Source of the DNA: Psychromonas antarctica
GTDB taxonomy: Bacteria; Pseudomonadota; Gammaproteobacteria; Enterobacterales; Psychromonadaceae
Direction: 5' to 3'
NCBI RefSeq assembly: GCF_022267535.1
Contig: NZ_JAHNZV010000007.1
Location: forward strand, 26,398-90,397
DNA length: 64,000 nt
This document shows, one piece after another, positions 46,979 to 57,955 of the stretch (position 1 is its first letter; every line of letters begins with the position of its first letter). A program made the position numbers and the translations under genes. The notes beneath the pieces are model-generated. The model searched no databases, had not been told where the DNA came from, and worked only from the letters and a program-made list of their open reading frames with translations.

Positions 46979-48807
46979 AAATGAAACGGAATTTGGCAAA
47001 ATCGAAAGCCAATAAGCATACAAAAAAGAATAAAGTATACGCCACATTTTCTTCGTGGCGTTATCTGTTTGTGTCGCTAACAATTGCTCTGGTGGGATTA
47101 CTTTTAATCAGCCGTCTTGCTTATCTTCAGGTTATTGACCCAGAATATTTAACTAATGAAGCCGATAAACGCAGTTTGCGAGTAACACAATCGTTGGCGC
47201 ATCGCGGTAATATTGAAGATAGGTATGGAGAGGAACTCGCTATTAGTGTGCCTGCTTATGCTATTTGGGTTGATCCTAAAACAGTAAAAGCCGCGTATGC
47301 ATTTACTCGTGATGAATGGTTGGCGAATGTGCAAGTAGACCCGAAAACGGGAAAAGAAAAGCATAACAAACAGTATTTTTATGAATCAAAAAAATGGCCT
47401 GCATTAGCGGAAGTATTGGATATTGATATGCAAACACTGGCTGAGGTTATACAAAAGCCAAACTCCCGTTTTGCCTATCTCAGAAGACAAGTAAATGAAC
47501 CTATCGTCGATTATGTAAAAAAATTAAACTTAGCAGGCATCTCTAACCAACGTGAATCACATCGGTTTTACCCAACGGGTGAAATTAATGCCAATATTTT
47601 GGGGTTAACGGATCTCGATTCCCGCGGCATAGAAGGCATTGAGAAAACTTATAATAGTTACTTACAAGGAAAAAATGGCAAAAAAAGTGTACGTAAAGAC
47701 CGACTCGGTAACGTTATTGATAATATTGAAGTGCTTGAAGTAAAAAAAGCAGCGGGCAATTTACAGTTAAGTATCGATCAACGTATTCAGGCCGTCGCCT
47801 ACAGCCAATTAAAACGCGCGGTGAAAATAAACGATGCAACATCAGGCTCGATAGTGGTGTTAGATGTGAATACGGGGGAGATTTATGCGATGGCTAATTA
47901 TCCGTCCTTTAATCCCAATGATCGCAGTCAATACCAACCCTATAAACTAAGAAATCGGGCCATCACAGACACCTTTGAACCGGGCTCTACAGTGAAACCC
48001 TTAGTTGTATCAAGCGCACTTATCTATGGTAAAACAGATGTTGATGAAGTGATTGATACTTCTCCAGGTTGGATGCATGTAGGTGGTCGTCGCGTTCGCG
48101 ATGGGCATAATTTGGGGAAAATTGATTTAGCCATGATTTTGAAGAAATCCAGTAATATAGGGATAAGTAAATTAGCCTTGCGTTTACAACCTCAACAGTT
48201 ATTGCAAACATTCTCTGATTTCGGTTTTGGCAATGATACGGGTATCGCATTAATCGGTGAAAGTATGGGACGCTTACCCTTGCGTCATCGTTGGTCTGAT
48301 TTTGAATTGGCGACGATGTCCTTTGGTTATGGCATTACTACCACCACGCTACAGTTGGCTAAAGCTTATGCGATATTAGGCAGCGGCGGCATAGAGTATC
48401 CAACCTCAATATTAAAAAGTGCCACACCTGCAATCGGGGAGCGGGTTATCCCGCGTAATATTGCGTTGGAAGTGGTGGATATGATGGAGGGCGTAAGCCA
48501 GAGAGGAGGTACTGCACCGAAAGCAAAAGTTGAAGGTTACCGAATAGCGGGTAAAACAGGTACATCAAGAAAAGCCGAAGCCGGTGGTTATGGGGATGAC
48601 TACGTATCTGTTTTTGCAGGATTAGCGCCCATTAGCAAACCTCGTTTTGCTATTGTGGTGATGATAAATGAACCACAAGGCGACCGTTATTATGCGGGTG
48701 ATGTTGCTGCACCGGTGTTTTCTGCAGTAATGAAAAGTGCTCTGCTATTAAGTGATGTTCGCCCTGATGATGAAAACGAACGTTATACTTTGCTGGAGTC
48801 TTACTAA
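46975..48807 (+). CDS. ftsI: Septal peptidoglycan transpeptidase FtsI (PBP3)
   Basis: FtsI crosslinks septal wall together with FtsW. The 610-aa protein has a basic N-terminus, one membrane helix (about 25-45), the pedestal module (AHRGNIEDRYGEELAISVPA) and the transpeptidase domain with SxxK in EPGSTVKPL (about 320), SSN and KTGTSRK. It overlaps ftsL by four bases (ATGA), implying coupled translation. Length is close to E. coli FtsI (588). Confidence 0.97.
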   Translation: MKMKRNLAKSKANKHTKKNKVYATFSSWRYLFVSLTIALVGLLLISRLAYLQVIDPEYLTNEADKRSLRVTQSLAHRGNIEDRYGEELAISVPAYAIWVDPKTVKAAYAFTRDEWLANVQVDPKTGKEKHNKQYFYESKKWPALAEVLDIDMQTLAEVIQKPNSRFAYLRRQVNEPIVDYVKKLNLAGISNQRESHRFYPTGEINANILGLTDLDSRGIEGIEKTYNSYLQGKNGKKSVRKDRLGNVIDNIEVLEVKKAAGNLQLSIDQRIQAVAYSQLKRAVKINDATSGSIVVLDVNTGEIYAMANYPSFNPNDRSQYQPYKLRNRAITDTFEPGSTVKPLVVSSALIYGKTDVDEVIDTSPGWMHVGGRRVRDGHNLGKIDLAMILKKSSNIGISKLALRLQPQQLLQTFSDFGFGNDTGIALIGESMGRLPLRHRWSDFELATMSFGYGITTTTLQLAKAYAILGSGGIEYPTSILKSATPAIGERVIPRNIALEVVDMMEGVSQRGGTAPKAKVEGYRIAGKTGTSRKAEAGGYGDDYVSVFAGLAPISKPRFAIVVMINEPQGDRYYAGDVAAPVFSAVMKSALLLSDVRPDDENERYTLLESY

Positions 48808-48809
48808 TA

Positions 48810-50339
48810 ATGAAGACGCAGTCAGAATTGACACCGCTAAAAAAACTGTTAAAGCCATGGCTGTCTGCTGATATTGATAATGTGATGGTGTCATGCTTAA
48901 CACTAGATAGCAGAAACGTAGTCAAAGATAGCTTATTTGTAGCTTTGCAGGGCGCGTGTTTAGATGGCCGGTCTTTTATTGATAAGGCGATTACGCAAGG
49001 TGCGTCAGCGGTTTTATCTGAAACCTCTAATCCAAGCCAACATGGCATTATTACTTACCTCGCCGGCGTTCCTGTCATCGATATTTACCAGTTGCCGGCT
49101 ATTTTAAGCCCGCTTGCGTATCGTTTTTATTTCCCGCAACAAAATGTACATAATGTCGTTGCAGTGACTGGCACTAATGGTAAAACAACCATCGCGAGTT
49201 TATTAGTTAACTGTTTTACCTTATTAGGTAAAAAAAGTGCGCAAATGGGCACCATAGGCAATGGTCTATTTGGTGAGCTTAAAAGCAGTTTAAATACCAC
49301 ATTAGATGCGCTTTCTGTTTTCGCTGAGTTATATGATTACCAACAAAAACAGGTTGAGTATACCGTCATGGAAGTCTCTTCCCACGGTTTAAGTCAAGGT
49401 CGAGTCAGTGCTTTACCCTTCCACAGTGCTATTTTTACTAACTTATCACGCGATCATCTTGATTATCATGGCTCAATGGCAAATTATGGTGCGGCTAAAA
49501 AAGCATTATTTACTGAGCATGCAGTGAAATATAGAATTATTAATAGTGACGATGCAACAGGTAAAGCATGGTTAAAGGAATTTCCAGATGCAGTCGCTTA
49601 TGGTTTTAACGTTCAGTCAGTTTCTAAAGGACAGTCTTATTTAAGCATCTCCAAGGTTAATTATCAGGCACAAGGGGTTGACTTTAAATTTGAATCCTCT
49701 TGGGGGGCTGGTCATATTTCAGCACCATTTTATGGTGACTTCAATGTGTCTAATTTGGCCGCGGTATTAACGCAATTACTGCTTGAAAATATAACCATTG
49801 CGCAACTCGAAGCTATTTTCCCAAAATTAACCAGCGTACCTGGTCGTATGGAGCAATATTATTTTGCTAAAAAGGATATCACTTTTGTCGTCGACTATGC
49901 ACATACGCCAGACGCATTAGAAAAAGCGCTGATTGCGCTGCAAAAGCATAAATCATCGGGGAGATTAATCTGTGTTTTTGGCTGCGGAGGTGACAGAGAT
50001 AAAGGGAAACGCTCTGAAATGGCAAAAGTAGCTGAAAATTTTGCACAAAAAGTCGTTCTAGTTGATGATAATCCGCGCAGCGAATCGGCCGAAGACATAA
50101 TGGAAGATATTTTACGCGGTTTTAATCAAGCCCGTGCTGTGATGAAAATTCATGATAGAAAAGAAGCAGTGTTATTTTTATTAACCAATAGTTTGCCCGG
50201 TGATATCGTCTTGTTAGCTGGTAAAGGGCACGAAGATTATCAAATTATTGGTGATAAACGTTTGCATTACAGTGATCGCGCACTCCTCGCTTCGTTACGA
50301 AAAGAGCAATATAAAGATTTGAACAAGGCAGACTTATGA
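48810..50339 (+). CDS. murE: UDP-MurNAc-tripeptide synthetase MurE
   Basis: MurE adds the third stem residue. The 509-aa ligase has VTGTNGKTTIASLL (ATP loop) and the motif DDNPRSE, the signature for meso-diaminopimelate specificity, so the wall is of the usual Gram-negative DAP type. The Mur ligase middle and C-terminal domains are complete. Starts 2 bp after ftsI and overlaps murF by four bases. Confidence 0.97.
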   Translation: MKTQSELTPLKKLLKPWLSADIDNVMVSCLTLDSRNVVKDSLFVALQGACLDGRSFIDKAITQGASAVLSETSNPSQHGIITYLAGVPVIDIYQLPAILSPLAYRFYFPQQNVHNVVAVTGTNGKTTIASLLVNCFTLLGKKSAQMGTIGNGLFGELKSSLNTTLDALSVFAELYDYQQKQVEYTVMEVSSHGLSQGRVSALPFHSAIFTNLSRDHLDYHGSMANYGAAKKALFTEHAVKYRIINSDDATGKAWLKEFPDAVAYGFNVQSVSKGQSYLSISKVNYQAQGVDFKFESSWGAGHISAPFYGDFNVSNLAAVLTQLLLENITIAQLEAIFPKLTSVPGRMEQYYFAKKDITFVVDYAHTPDALEKALIALQKHKSSGRLICVFGCGGDRDKGKRSEMAKVAENFAQKVVLVDDNPRSESAEDIMEDILRGFNQARAVMKIHDRKEAVLFLLTNSLPGDIVLLAGKGHEDYQIIGDKRLHYSDRALLASLRKEQYKDLNKADL

Positions 50340-51751
50340 TCCCTTTATCGATCAATGAAATAGCACAAGCGACCAATGGTAAGTTAAGCAATAGTGCGTA
50401 TGCAGAGCGGGTAATTGATACAGTTAGTACCGATACCCGAACAATTGAAACAGGCTGCTTGTTTATTGCATTGCGTGGCGCGTCATTTGATGCTCACCAA
50501 TTTTTAAATCAAGCTGAAACAGCCGGCGCAGCCGCTTTATTGGTTGAACGGCGTGTGGAAAGTGAATTACCTTACATCGTAGTTAAAGACACACGCATCG
50601 CATTAGGCTTGCTGGCCGCTTATGTTAGACAAAAAATTAGTGCTTTAAAGTGTGCTGCAATTACCGGTAGTAACGGTAAAACGAGTACAAAAGAGTTACT
50701 CAGCGAAATTTTACGTCAGTTTTGTAATGAAAAAGAAGGGGTATTAGCCACAGCCGGTAACTTTAATAACGATATTGGCCTGCCATTGACTTTATTACGC
50801 TTAACTGAGCAAAGCCGTTTTGCTGTTGTTGAATTAGGGGCAAATCATGCCGGAGAGATAGCCTATACCTCGCAGCTTGCTAAGCCGGATGTTGCGCTGA
50901 TCAATAATGTCACGGCAGCTCATTTAGAAGGATTTAAATCTCTACCGGGAGTGGCAAAAGCGAAAGGCGAAATATGGTCAAGCTTAACTGCTCAGGGGTG
51001 TGCAGTGGTTAACCTTGATGCAAATTTTGCTGATCAATATCTGCAGCAATTGAAGTTGCAAAAATGCAAAATTATGACGTTTTCACAAACAGATAAAAAT
51101 GCCACGTTATTTGCCTCCGATATAAAACTTAATGCATTAGGTAAAGCAACCTTCACCTTAAATTTGCAGGTTGATGACCTCTTAAAAACGACTTCAATCC
51201 AACTAAATTTAGCCGGAAAGCACAATGTGAGTAATGCGCTAGCGGCAGCCAGTATGGCGGTTGCATTAGGTTGTGGGTTAGACGTTATAAGCAGTGGTTT
51301 AAGCTTAGTCACAGAAGTCGCTGGGCGTGTCAAAGCGACTCAAATTAACAAGCTAATCACTGTGATTGATGATACTTATAACGCCAACTCAGCTTCAGTT
51401 AAGGCGGCTATCGATCTGCTTGTTCAATATTCAGGTGCCCATCTATTAATTTTAGGTGATATGGCAGAGCTGGGGCCCTATAGTGCACAAGAGCATATAG
51501 CGATTGGCCAGTATGCGGCGCAGCAGGGGATCAAAAAATTATTTACTGTCGGCAGGTTAAGTTCTCTGACAGCGCAATCATTCAAACAAAGCGGTGCTAA
51601 GGGGAGCGTGCACTTTATTAATAAGCAAGCATTAAACGGGCATTTACAAAAAATATTATTACAAAACAGTGAAAAATTAACTATTTTAGTGAAAGGTTCA
51701 CGAGGCACTAAAATGGAAAAAATTGTGGCTTATATAAGCAGTACTCATTAA
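50336..51751 (+). CDS. murF: UDP-MurNAc-pentapeptide synthetase MurF
   Basis: MurF attaches D-Ala-D-Ala to the tripeptide. The 471-aa protein contains the ATP loop ITGSNGKTSTKELL, FNNDIGLPLTLL and VVELGANHAGEI, all conserved in MurF. Length is close to E. coli MurF (452). It overlaps murE by ATGA, and mraY follows after 31 bp. Confidence 0.97.
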   Translation: MIPLSINEIAQATNGKLSNSAYAERVIDTVSTDTRTIETGCLFIALRGASFDAHQFLNQAETAGAAALLVERRVESELPYIVVKDTRIALGLLAAYVRQKISALKCAAITGSNGKTSTKELLSEILRQFCNEKEGVLATAGNFNNDIGLPLTLLRLTEQSRFAVVELGANHAGEIAYTSQLAKPDVALINNVTAAHLEGFKSLPGVAKAKGEIWSSLTAQGCAVVNLDANFADQYLQQLKLQKCKIMTFSQTDKNATLFASDIKLNALGKATFTLNLQVDDLLKTTSIQLNLAGKHNVSNALAAASMAVALGCGLDVISSGLSLVTEVAGRVKATQINKLITVIDDTYNANSASVKAAIDLLVQYSGAHLLILGDMAELGPYSAQEHIAIGQYAAQQGIKKLFTVGRLSSLTAQSFKQSGAKGSVHFINKQALNGHLQKILLQNSEKLTILVKGSRGTKMEKIVAYISSTH

Positions 51752-51782
51752 AAATTGAAGCCGTTATAAAATAGGAAAATCC

Positions 51783-52865
51783 ATGATTGTTTGGTTAGCA
51801 GAATTGTTTTCAAGTCATTTTACATTCCTTAATGTGTTGACTTATCTTTCGGTGCGCACGGTAATGGCCGCCTTAACCGCTTTAGCCTTTTCATTATGGG
51901 CTGGACCTAAACTTATCCGTTATTTACAAAAAATGCAGATTGGACAGATCGTGCGTAATGACGGTCCCGAATCTCATTTTAGCAAAGCGGGCACTCCGAC
52001 GATGGGAGGAATTATGATCCTTGCGGCGATCACCCTTTCAACTTTACTGTGGGCACGCTTGGATAACCATTATGTTTGGATTGTACTCTTTACAATGCTT
52101 GCATTTGGTGCAATTGGCTTTATGGATGATTATTTGAAAGTAGTGCGTAAACATCCTGATGGCTTGATAGCGCGCTGGAAGTATTTCTGGCAATCTATTA
52201 GTGCGCTAGTGTTGGCTATTGTCCTGTTTTATACCGCATCTTCCCCTGCAGAACTTACTTTTGTGATGCCATTTTTTAAACAGTATATGCCTTATCTGGG
52301 GCTACTTTTTATCCCTCTTGTTTATTTCACAGTGGTAGGTAGCAGTAATGCTGTCAATCTAACTGACGGTTTAGATGGATTAGCTATTATGCCAACGGTG
52401 ATGGTCGCGGCCGCTTTTGCTTTAATCGCTTATTTAACCAGTCATGTCAATTACGCGCACTACCTTTACATCCCTTATATACCTAAAGCCAGTGAACTGG
52501 TTATTATTTGTGGCACTATTGTGGGGGCTGGTCTGGGGTTCTTATGGTTTAACACCTATCCGGCGCAGGTGTTCATGGGCGATGTCGGTTCGTTAGCCTT
52601 AGGTGCATTATTGGGCGTTATTGCCGTTCTAGTACGCCAAGAGATCTTATTGGTGATCATGGGCAGTATCTTTGTCGTTGAGACTTTATCGGTAATTCTG
52701 CAGGTGGGCTCATATAAAATGCGTAAACAACGAATATTCCGCATGGCACCTATTCATCATCACTACGAGAAGAAAGGCTGGCCAGAACCACGAGTAATTG
52801 TACGTTTTTGGATTATCACTATTGTGATGGTTTTAATTGGTTTAGTGACATTGAAGGTACGTTAA
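51783..52865 (+). CDS. mraY: Phospho-MurNAc-pentapeptide translocase MraY
   Basis: MraY forms lipid I at the inner membrane. The 360-aa protein has about ten membrane helices, the Mg-binding [10 protein letters not shown] and [10 protein letters not shown], and the [20 protein letters not shown] loop (given here in part: [13 protein letters not shown]). Length equals E. coli MraY (360). It is 2 bp from murD. Confidence 0.98.
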   Translation: MIVWLAELFSSHFTFLNVLTYLSVRTVMAALTALAFSLWAGPKLIRYLQKMQIGQIVRNDGPESHFSKAGTPTMGGIMILAAITLSTLLWARLDNHYVWIVLFTMLAFGAIGFMDDYLKVVRKHPDGLIARWKYFWQSISALVLAIVLFYTASSPAELTFVMPFFKQYMPYLGLLFIPLVYFTVVGSSNAVNLTDGLDGLAIMPTVMVAAAFALIAYLTSHVNYAHYLYIPYIPKASELVIICGTIVGAGLGFLWFNTYPAQVFMGDVGSLALGALLGVIAVLVRQEILLVIMGSIFVVETLSVILQVGSYKMRKQRIFRMAPIHHHYEKKGWPEPRVIVRFWIITIVMVLIGLVTLKVR

Positions 52866-52867
52866 GT

Positions 52868-54205
52868 ATGTCAGAGATGCAGGTTGCTGTTTTAGGGCTG
52901 GGAATAACTGGATTATCTTGTGTTAACTTTTTACGACAAGAGGGTTACCAAGTTAGCGTTTTTGATACCCGTGAAACACCGCCTGGCGAAGATAAATTAA
53001 GTGCCGATGTTAAGTTGATTAAAGGGCCCTTAAATGGCCTGTTATTGGCTAATTTTCCATTGATTATTGCCAGTCCGGGTATTGCTTTGGCAACCCCAGC
53101 GTTACAGTTTGCCAGTCGAACTGGATGTGAGGTTATCGGTGATATTGAGCTATTTGCTCGAAAGCTGAAAACAGCCCCGTACCGTCATGCAAAATTAGTG
53201 ACCATTACGGGGTCAAATGGCAAAAGTACCGTGACCAGTTTACTTGGCGAGATGGCACTCGAGGCGGATGTTAATGTAGCGGTAGGCGGCAATATTGGTG
53301 TTCCTGCATTGGATCTGCTCAGCCCCGATGTTGATTTATATATTCTTGAACTATCAAGTTTTCAACTGGAAACAACACGCTCATTAGATGCCGATATCGC
53401 TACTATTTTGAATGTAAGTGAAGATCATCTTGATAGATATGATTCTTACCAGCACTACGTGCAAGCTAAACAGCTTATTTATAAGCAGTGTAAAAAAGCG
53501 TTGTTTAATCGAGACGATTTATTAACTTACCCAACGACAGAAGATCTACCCTCGATCAGTTTTGGTTTTGATAGTCACTTATACGGTTTAATTAACGACT
53601 CAGATCAGCATGTGTTTTTAGCCCTGAATGGTAAACCTTTGTTAGCAGTTAGCGCGCTTAAACTCAGTGGCAAACATAATTGGATGAATGCCTTGGCCGC
53701 TTTCGCTTTGGGTGAGGCGGTGAGTCTTGATAAAGATGCCATGCTGCGTATCTTGCAACAATACAGGGGGTTAACTCACCGTTGTGAGTTTGTTGCAGAG
53801 ATCAATGGTGTACGCTGGATAAATGACTCTAAAGCGACCAATATTGGTGCAACACAAGCGGCCTTAAGTGGCTTGTCAGATACCATACAAGGTAATATTC
53901 ATGTTATTTTGGGGGGCGAGGGGAAAGGTGCTAATTTCAGTGAATTAACTGCTGTACTGCAAGAGATCAAAGGTGAAATAGTCTGTTTTGGCAAGGACGC
54001 ACAACAAATTGCTCTATGTAATCAACGGGCTAAACGAGTACAAAATTTAGATGCCGCAGTTGAACTGATAGCGAATAGCAGTCAAACAGGGGATTTAGTT
54101 ATTTTAACACCAGCTTGTGCAAGCTTAGATATGTACTCGAACTTTATGGCGCGCGGTGAACATTTTAAAACGCTGGTTAGGGCATTAACAACGGACATAA
54201 CTTAA
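52868..54205 (+). CDS. murD: UDP-MurNAc-L-Ala-D-Glu ligase MurD
   Basis: MurD adds D-glutamate. The 445-aa protein shows an N-terminal Rossmann part (VAVLGLGITGLSCVNFL), ATP loop TITGSNGKSTVTSLL and WINDSKATNIGA. I chose ATG 52868 (MSEMQVAVLG) directly after the mraY stop. The frame running back into mraY (52808) is rejected because it adds 20 unconserved residues. Stop overlaps ftsW by one base. Confidence 0.97.
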   Translation: MSEMQVAVLGLGITGLSCVNFLRQEGYQVSVFDTRETPPGEDKLSADVKLIKGPLNGLLLANFPLIIASPGIALATPALQFASRTGCEVIGDIELFARKLKTAPYRHAKLVTITGSNGKSTVTSLLGEMALEADVNVAVGGNIGVPALDLLSPDVDLYILELSSFQLETTRSLDADIATILNVSEDHLDRYDSYQHYVQAKQLIYKQCKKALFNRDDLLTYPTTEDLPSISFGFDSHLYGLINDSDQHVFLALNGKPLLAVSALKLSGKHNWMNALAAFALGEAVSLDKDAMLRILQQYRGLTHRCEFVAEINGVRWINDSKATNIGATQAALSGLSDTIQGNIHVILGGEGKGANFSELTAVLQEIKGEIVCFGKDAQQIALCNQRAKRVQNLDAAVELIANSSQTGDLVILTPACASLDMYSNFMARGEHFKTLVRALTTDIT

Positions 54206-55404
54206 TGAAGCTATTGGCTCTTTTTTACAGCGTTAAGCAGGATCAACAGGCTTATGATCGTCTGCTTCTTGTTGTCGTTTTCAGTTTGATGGCGGTGGGC
54301 ATGGTGATTGTCGCTTCGGCTTCCATCCCAGAAGGGATCGCATTGTCATCGGAGCCATTTCGTTTTTTGAAACGCCATATCATATATATTCTTATTTGTT
54401 TGGCTGGGCTCGCTGTTGTGGTCTCCATACCAATGCAGCGCTGGTATGACAGGCAAAACCTTATATTAACCATCGCATTTCTTGGGTTATTAGCTGTTTT
54501 ATTGGTCGGTACTGAAGTCAATGGTTCACACCGTTGGTTACGCTTAGGGCCACTCAATGTACAACCCTCAGAGTTTGCAAAATTAGCGATCGTACTGTTT
54601 TTAGCCAGTTACCTTGTTCGCCGCCAAGAAGAGGTTATCGATACTATAAAAGGGTTTATTAAACCGCTGATTATCTTATCTGCTTTCGCATTACTGCTAT
54701 TATTACAACCGGATTTAGGCTCGATGGTGGTGATTGTAGTGGTCATGATGGGGATGTTATTTATCGCCGATGCCAAATTAATTTCCTTTATCGGTATTGC
54801 AGTATCGCTACTTGCGGTCATTGTTGTGCTTATTGTGACCTCGCCTTATCGCATGGCACGTGTTTTTGGTTTTTTAGATCCATGGGCGGATCCGTTTGGT
54901 CGTAGTTATCAACTAACACAGTCCTTAATGGCATTTGGTCGAGGTGGCTGGTTTGGTCAAGGGCTTGGTAACTCAGTACAAAAGTTGGACTATTTACCCG
55001 AAGCACATACAGATTTTATTATGGCGATTCTTGCTGAAGAACTCGGTTTTTTAGGTGTCACTGTGGTCATTGTTTTAGAATTTGTTTTAGTTTACAAGGC
55101 ATTTTCAATCGGTAAAAGGGCACTACAGCAATCCTTTGTTTTTTCTGGCTACGTTGCCATTGGTATTGCGATTTGGTTTGCTTTTCAAACGGCAGTAAAC
55201 ATTGGGGCCGCATCAGGGATCGCGCCAACTAAGGGACTCACATTGCCTTTAGTGAGTTACGGCGGATCTAGTTTGATAACGATTGCATTGGCAGTCGGTT
55301 TATTATTACGCATCGATTTTGAAACCCGACAAGCATCGGGGCAAGTACGTCTGACTAAGCTGATAAAACCCAAAAAAGTAAAGGAAGATGCGCTCCATGA
55401 TTAA
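54205..55404 (+). CDS. ftsW: Septal glycan polymerase FtsW
   Basis: FtsW is the SEDS glycosyltransferase partner of FtsI. The 399-aa protein has about ten membrane helices and SEDS signatures: RLGPLNVQPSEFAKLA, LQPDLGSMVV, YLPEAHTDFIMAILAEELG and LTLPLVSYGGSSL. The gene starts within the murD stop (TAATG). A second SEDS protein, RodA, is encoded 12 kb away in this window. Confidence 0.97.
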   Translation: MKLLALFYSVKQDQQAYDRLLLVVVFSLMAVGMVIVASASIPEGIALSSEPFRFLKRHIIYILICLAGLAVVVSIPMQRWYDRQNLILTIAFLGLLAVLLVGTEVNGSHRWLRLGPLNVQPSEFAKLAIVLFLASYLVRRQEEVIDTIKGFIKPLIILSAFALLLLLQPDLGSMVVIVVVMMGMLFIADAKLISFIGIAVSLLAVIVVLIVTSPYRMARVFGFLDPWADPFGRSYQLTQSLMAFGRGGWFGQGLGNSVQKLDYLPEAHTDFIMAILAEELGFLGVTVVIVLEFVLVYKAFSIGKRALQQSFVFSGYVAIGIAIWFAFQTAVNIGAASGIAPTKGLTLPLVSYGGSSLITIALAVGLLLRIDFETRQASGQVRLTKLIKPKKVKEDALHD

Positions 55405-56464
55405 AAATAAAACCTTATTGGTGATGGCTGGGGGGACTGGGGGACATGTTTTTCCTGGGCTTGCCGTTGCTGATAATTTGAAAGGCAAGGGATGGCAAGT
55501 CAGTTGGTTAGGCACCGCTGATCGTATCGAGGCGCAACTTGTACCTGAGCATGGTTACGAAATCGATTTTATTGATATTGCTGGTGTCCGAGGCAATGGC
55601 ATAAAACGTTTATTGATGGCGCCTTTGCGAGTCATTAAATCAATTCTGCAAGCGCGTGTGGTCCTAAAAAAGCGCAAAGTGGATTTAGTGTTAGGAATGG
55701 GAGGTTTTGCGAGTGGACCGGGCGGAATTGCAGCATGGACTTTGGGAATTCCGGTTGTTCTCCATGAACAAAATGCAACGGCAGGACTTACTAATCGCAT
55801 TTTATATTACTTTTCAAAAAAAGTGTTAATGGGATTTTCTGGCGCATTTCCAAGTGCAAAAGCTATTTTGGTTGGTAACCCGGTGCGTGAGCAGCTTATT
55901 AGCTTGCCCGCAAAAAAAATATCATTGCAAAATAGCGCGCTTAAAGTGTTGATTGTGGGGGGAAGTCTCGGCGCTAAAGTACTTAATGAACTGCTACCAA
56001 AGGTGCTCAGTCATTTTGATAAATCACAGATTAAACTATTACATCAAAGTGGTAAGGGACATTATCAATATTTACAGAATGCCTATCAACAAAGAGGCAT
56101 CGAAGTTGATGTACAGGAATTTATAACGGATATGGGAGCCGCTTACCAGTGGGCCGATTTAGTTATTTGTCGTGCTGGCGCATTGACAGTTGCTGAGATT
56201 GCAGTCGTTGGTTTACCGGCTATTTTTGTACCACTGCCACATGCAACAGATGATCACCAAACAAAAAATGCCGGGCAGTTGGTCGAGATTAAAGCGGCAG
56301 TGTTGATCCCTCAAAATGAATTAAATGAACAAAAATTGAGTGATTATTTACATAGATTCAGCCAAAATAGGACATTACTCGAAGAGATGTCTAAAAACAG
56401 TAGAAAAATAGCAATTATAGATGCAACTGAGCGGGTTGCCGCTATCTGTAATGAACTTATTTAA
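55397..56464 (+). CDS. murG: Lipid II synthase MurG
   Basis: MurG adds GlcNAc to lipid I on the cytoplasmic membrane face. The 355-aa protein has the glycine loop VMAGGTGGHVFPGLAVA, HEQNATAGLTNRIL and VCRAGALTVAEIA-like UDP-site (CRAGALTVAEI). Two starts are possible: ATG 55388 and ATG 55397. I favour 55397 because AAGGA sits 11 bases before it, while it is only two bases before 55388. Both overlap ftsW. Length then equals E. coli MurG (355). Confidence 0.96.
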   Translation: MIKNKTLLVMAGGTGGHVFPGLAVADNLKGKGWQVSWLGTADRIEAQLVPEHGYEIDFIDIAGVRGNGIKRLLMAPLRVIKSILQARVVLKKRKVDLVLGMGGFASGPGGIAAWTLGIPVVLHEQNATAGLTNRILYYFSKKVLMGFSGAFPSAKAILVGNPVREQLISLPAKKISLQNSALKVLIVGGSLGAKVLNELLPKVLSHFDKSQIKLLHQSGKGHYQYLQNAYQQRGIEVDVQEFITDMGAAYQWADLVICRAGALTVAEIAVVGLPAIFVPLPHATDDHQTKNAGQLVEIKAAVLIPQNELNEQKLSDYLHRFSQNRTLLEEMSKNSRKIAIIDATERVAAICNELI

Positions 56465-56494
56465 ACGAACAACAACAAGAATTAGTGGCTTATT

Positions 56495-57955
56495 ATGATG
56501 AAAATTAAACTTGCACAAATACGTACAATGATTCCGGAAATGCGTCGTGTTAAACAGATCCATTTTGTCGGTATCGGTGGTGCAGGTATGGGCGGGATTG
56601 CTGAAGTGCTTGCCTATGAAGGCTATAAAATAACCGGTTCTGACATTGCTGAAAATGCAGTCGTCAAACGCCTCCGTTCAATTGGCGTGGAAATATTTAT
56701 CGGTCATCAGCAAGATAATATTTATGGAGCATCAGTGGTCGTCGTCTCAACTGCGATCAACCTCGAAAATCCGGAATTACTGGCTGCACGACAAGCACGT
56801 ATTCCCATTGTTCGCCGCGCAGAAATGTTAGCCGAATTAATGCGCTATCGCCATGGTGTAGCCGTCGCAGGCACACATGGTAAAACAACCACAACCAGTT
56901 TAATTGCCAGTATTTATAATCAGGCCGATCTTGATCCTACCTTTGTTATTGGTGGGTTATTAAATAGTGCTGGCACCAATGCTAAACTAGGGCAAAGTCG
57001 ATATTTAATTGCCGAAGCGGATGAAAGTGATGCTTCATTCTTACATTTACAACCAATGGTATCCGTTGTTACCAATATTGAAGCGGATCATATGGGCACT
57101 TATCAAGGTGATTTTGAAATATTGAAAGATACCTTTGTGCAGTTTATCCAAAACCTTCCTTTCTATGGTACTGCGGTTGTTTGTTTAGATGATGCCGTTG
57201 TAGAATCATTAATTCCGAAATTTGCTCGACAGTGTGTTACCTATGGATTTCATGAACAAGCAGATATTCGCGTCTCGGCCTTTAAACAGACGGTTAATCG
57301 CAGTGAATTTTTAGTGCATAGGGTTAATAAAGCCGATCTTAAAATTCAATTAAATTTACCTGGTAAACATAACGCGCTAAATGCTGCTGCCGCGATTGCG
57401 GTGGCGATGGAAGAGGATATCCCCGATCAAGCCATTCTCGATGCGCTGACAAAATTCGAAGGAATTGGTCGTCGTTTTGAACAATATGGTGAGTTTGAAA
57501 CGGGCCGCGGTAAGGTGCTACTAATGGATGATTATGGTCACCACCCGACAGAAGTACAGGCTACCATCAATGCTGTGCGTGCTGGCTGGCCTGATAAACG
57601 TTTAGTGATGGCCTATCAACCGCACCGTTATACGCGCACACGTGATCTCTATGAAGATTTTGCGCAGGTATTGGCACAGGTTGATCAACTCTTCTTACTT
57701 GATGTGTATGCAGCCGGTGAAACGCCGATAGCAGGCGCCGATAGTCGTTCTTTGTGTCGTACGATCCGTCTGCGCAGTGATAAAGAACCCATTTTTGTAG
57801 CAACGCCTGAAGCCCTGCCGGCGATGCTTGCGCAAGTCATTAAAGAGGGGGATCTGCTGATAACTCAAGGCGCAGGTAACATTGGGGCGGTCGTTAAAAC
57901 CCTAGCTGAATTAAAATTAGATATAGAAAAAATGAAACAAGCGAGTGAAAGTTAA
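56495..57955 (+). CDS. murC: UDP-MurNAc-L-alanine ligase MurC
   Basis: MurC adds the first stem residue, L-alanine. The 486-aa protein has [18 protein letters not shown] (nucleotide loop), ATP loop [15 protein letters not shown], and [10 protein letters not shown], all diagnostic. It starts with two adjacent ATG codons (56495 and 56498). It is 30 bp after murG and overlaps ddl by one base. Confidence 0.97.
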   Translation: MMKIKLAQIRTMIPEMRRVKQIHFVGIGGAGMGGIAEVLAYEGYKITGSDIAENAVVKRLRSIGVEIFIGHQQDNIYGASVVVVSTAINLENPELLAARQARIPIVRRAEMLAELMRYRHGVAVAGTHGKTTTTSLIASIYNQADLDPTFVIGGLLNSAGTNAKLGQSRYLIAEADESDASFLHLQPMVSVVTNIEADHMGTYQGDFEILKDTFVQFIQNLPFYGTAVVCLDDAVVESLIPKFARQCVTYGFHEQADIRVSAFKQTVNRSEFLVHRVNKADLKIQLNLPGKHNALNAAAAIAVAMEEDIPDQAILDALTKFEGIGRRFEQYGEFETGRGKVLLMDDYGHHPTEVQATINAVRAGWPDKRLVMAYQPHRYTRTRDLYEDFAQVLAQVDQLFLLDVYAAGETPIAGADSRSLCRTIRLRSDKEPIFVATPEALPAMLAQVIKEGDLLITQGAGNIGAVVKTLAELKLDIEKMKQASES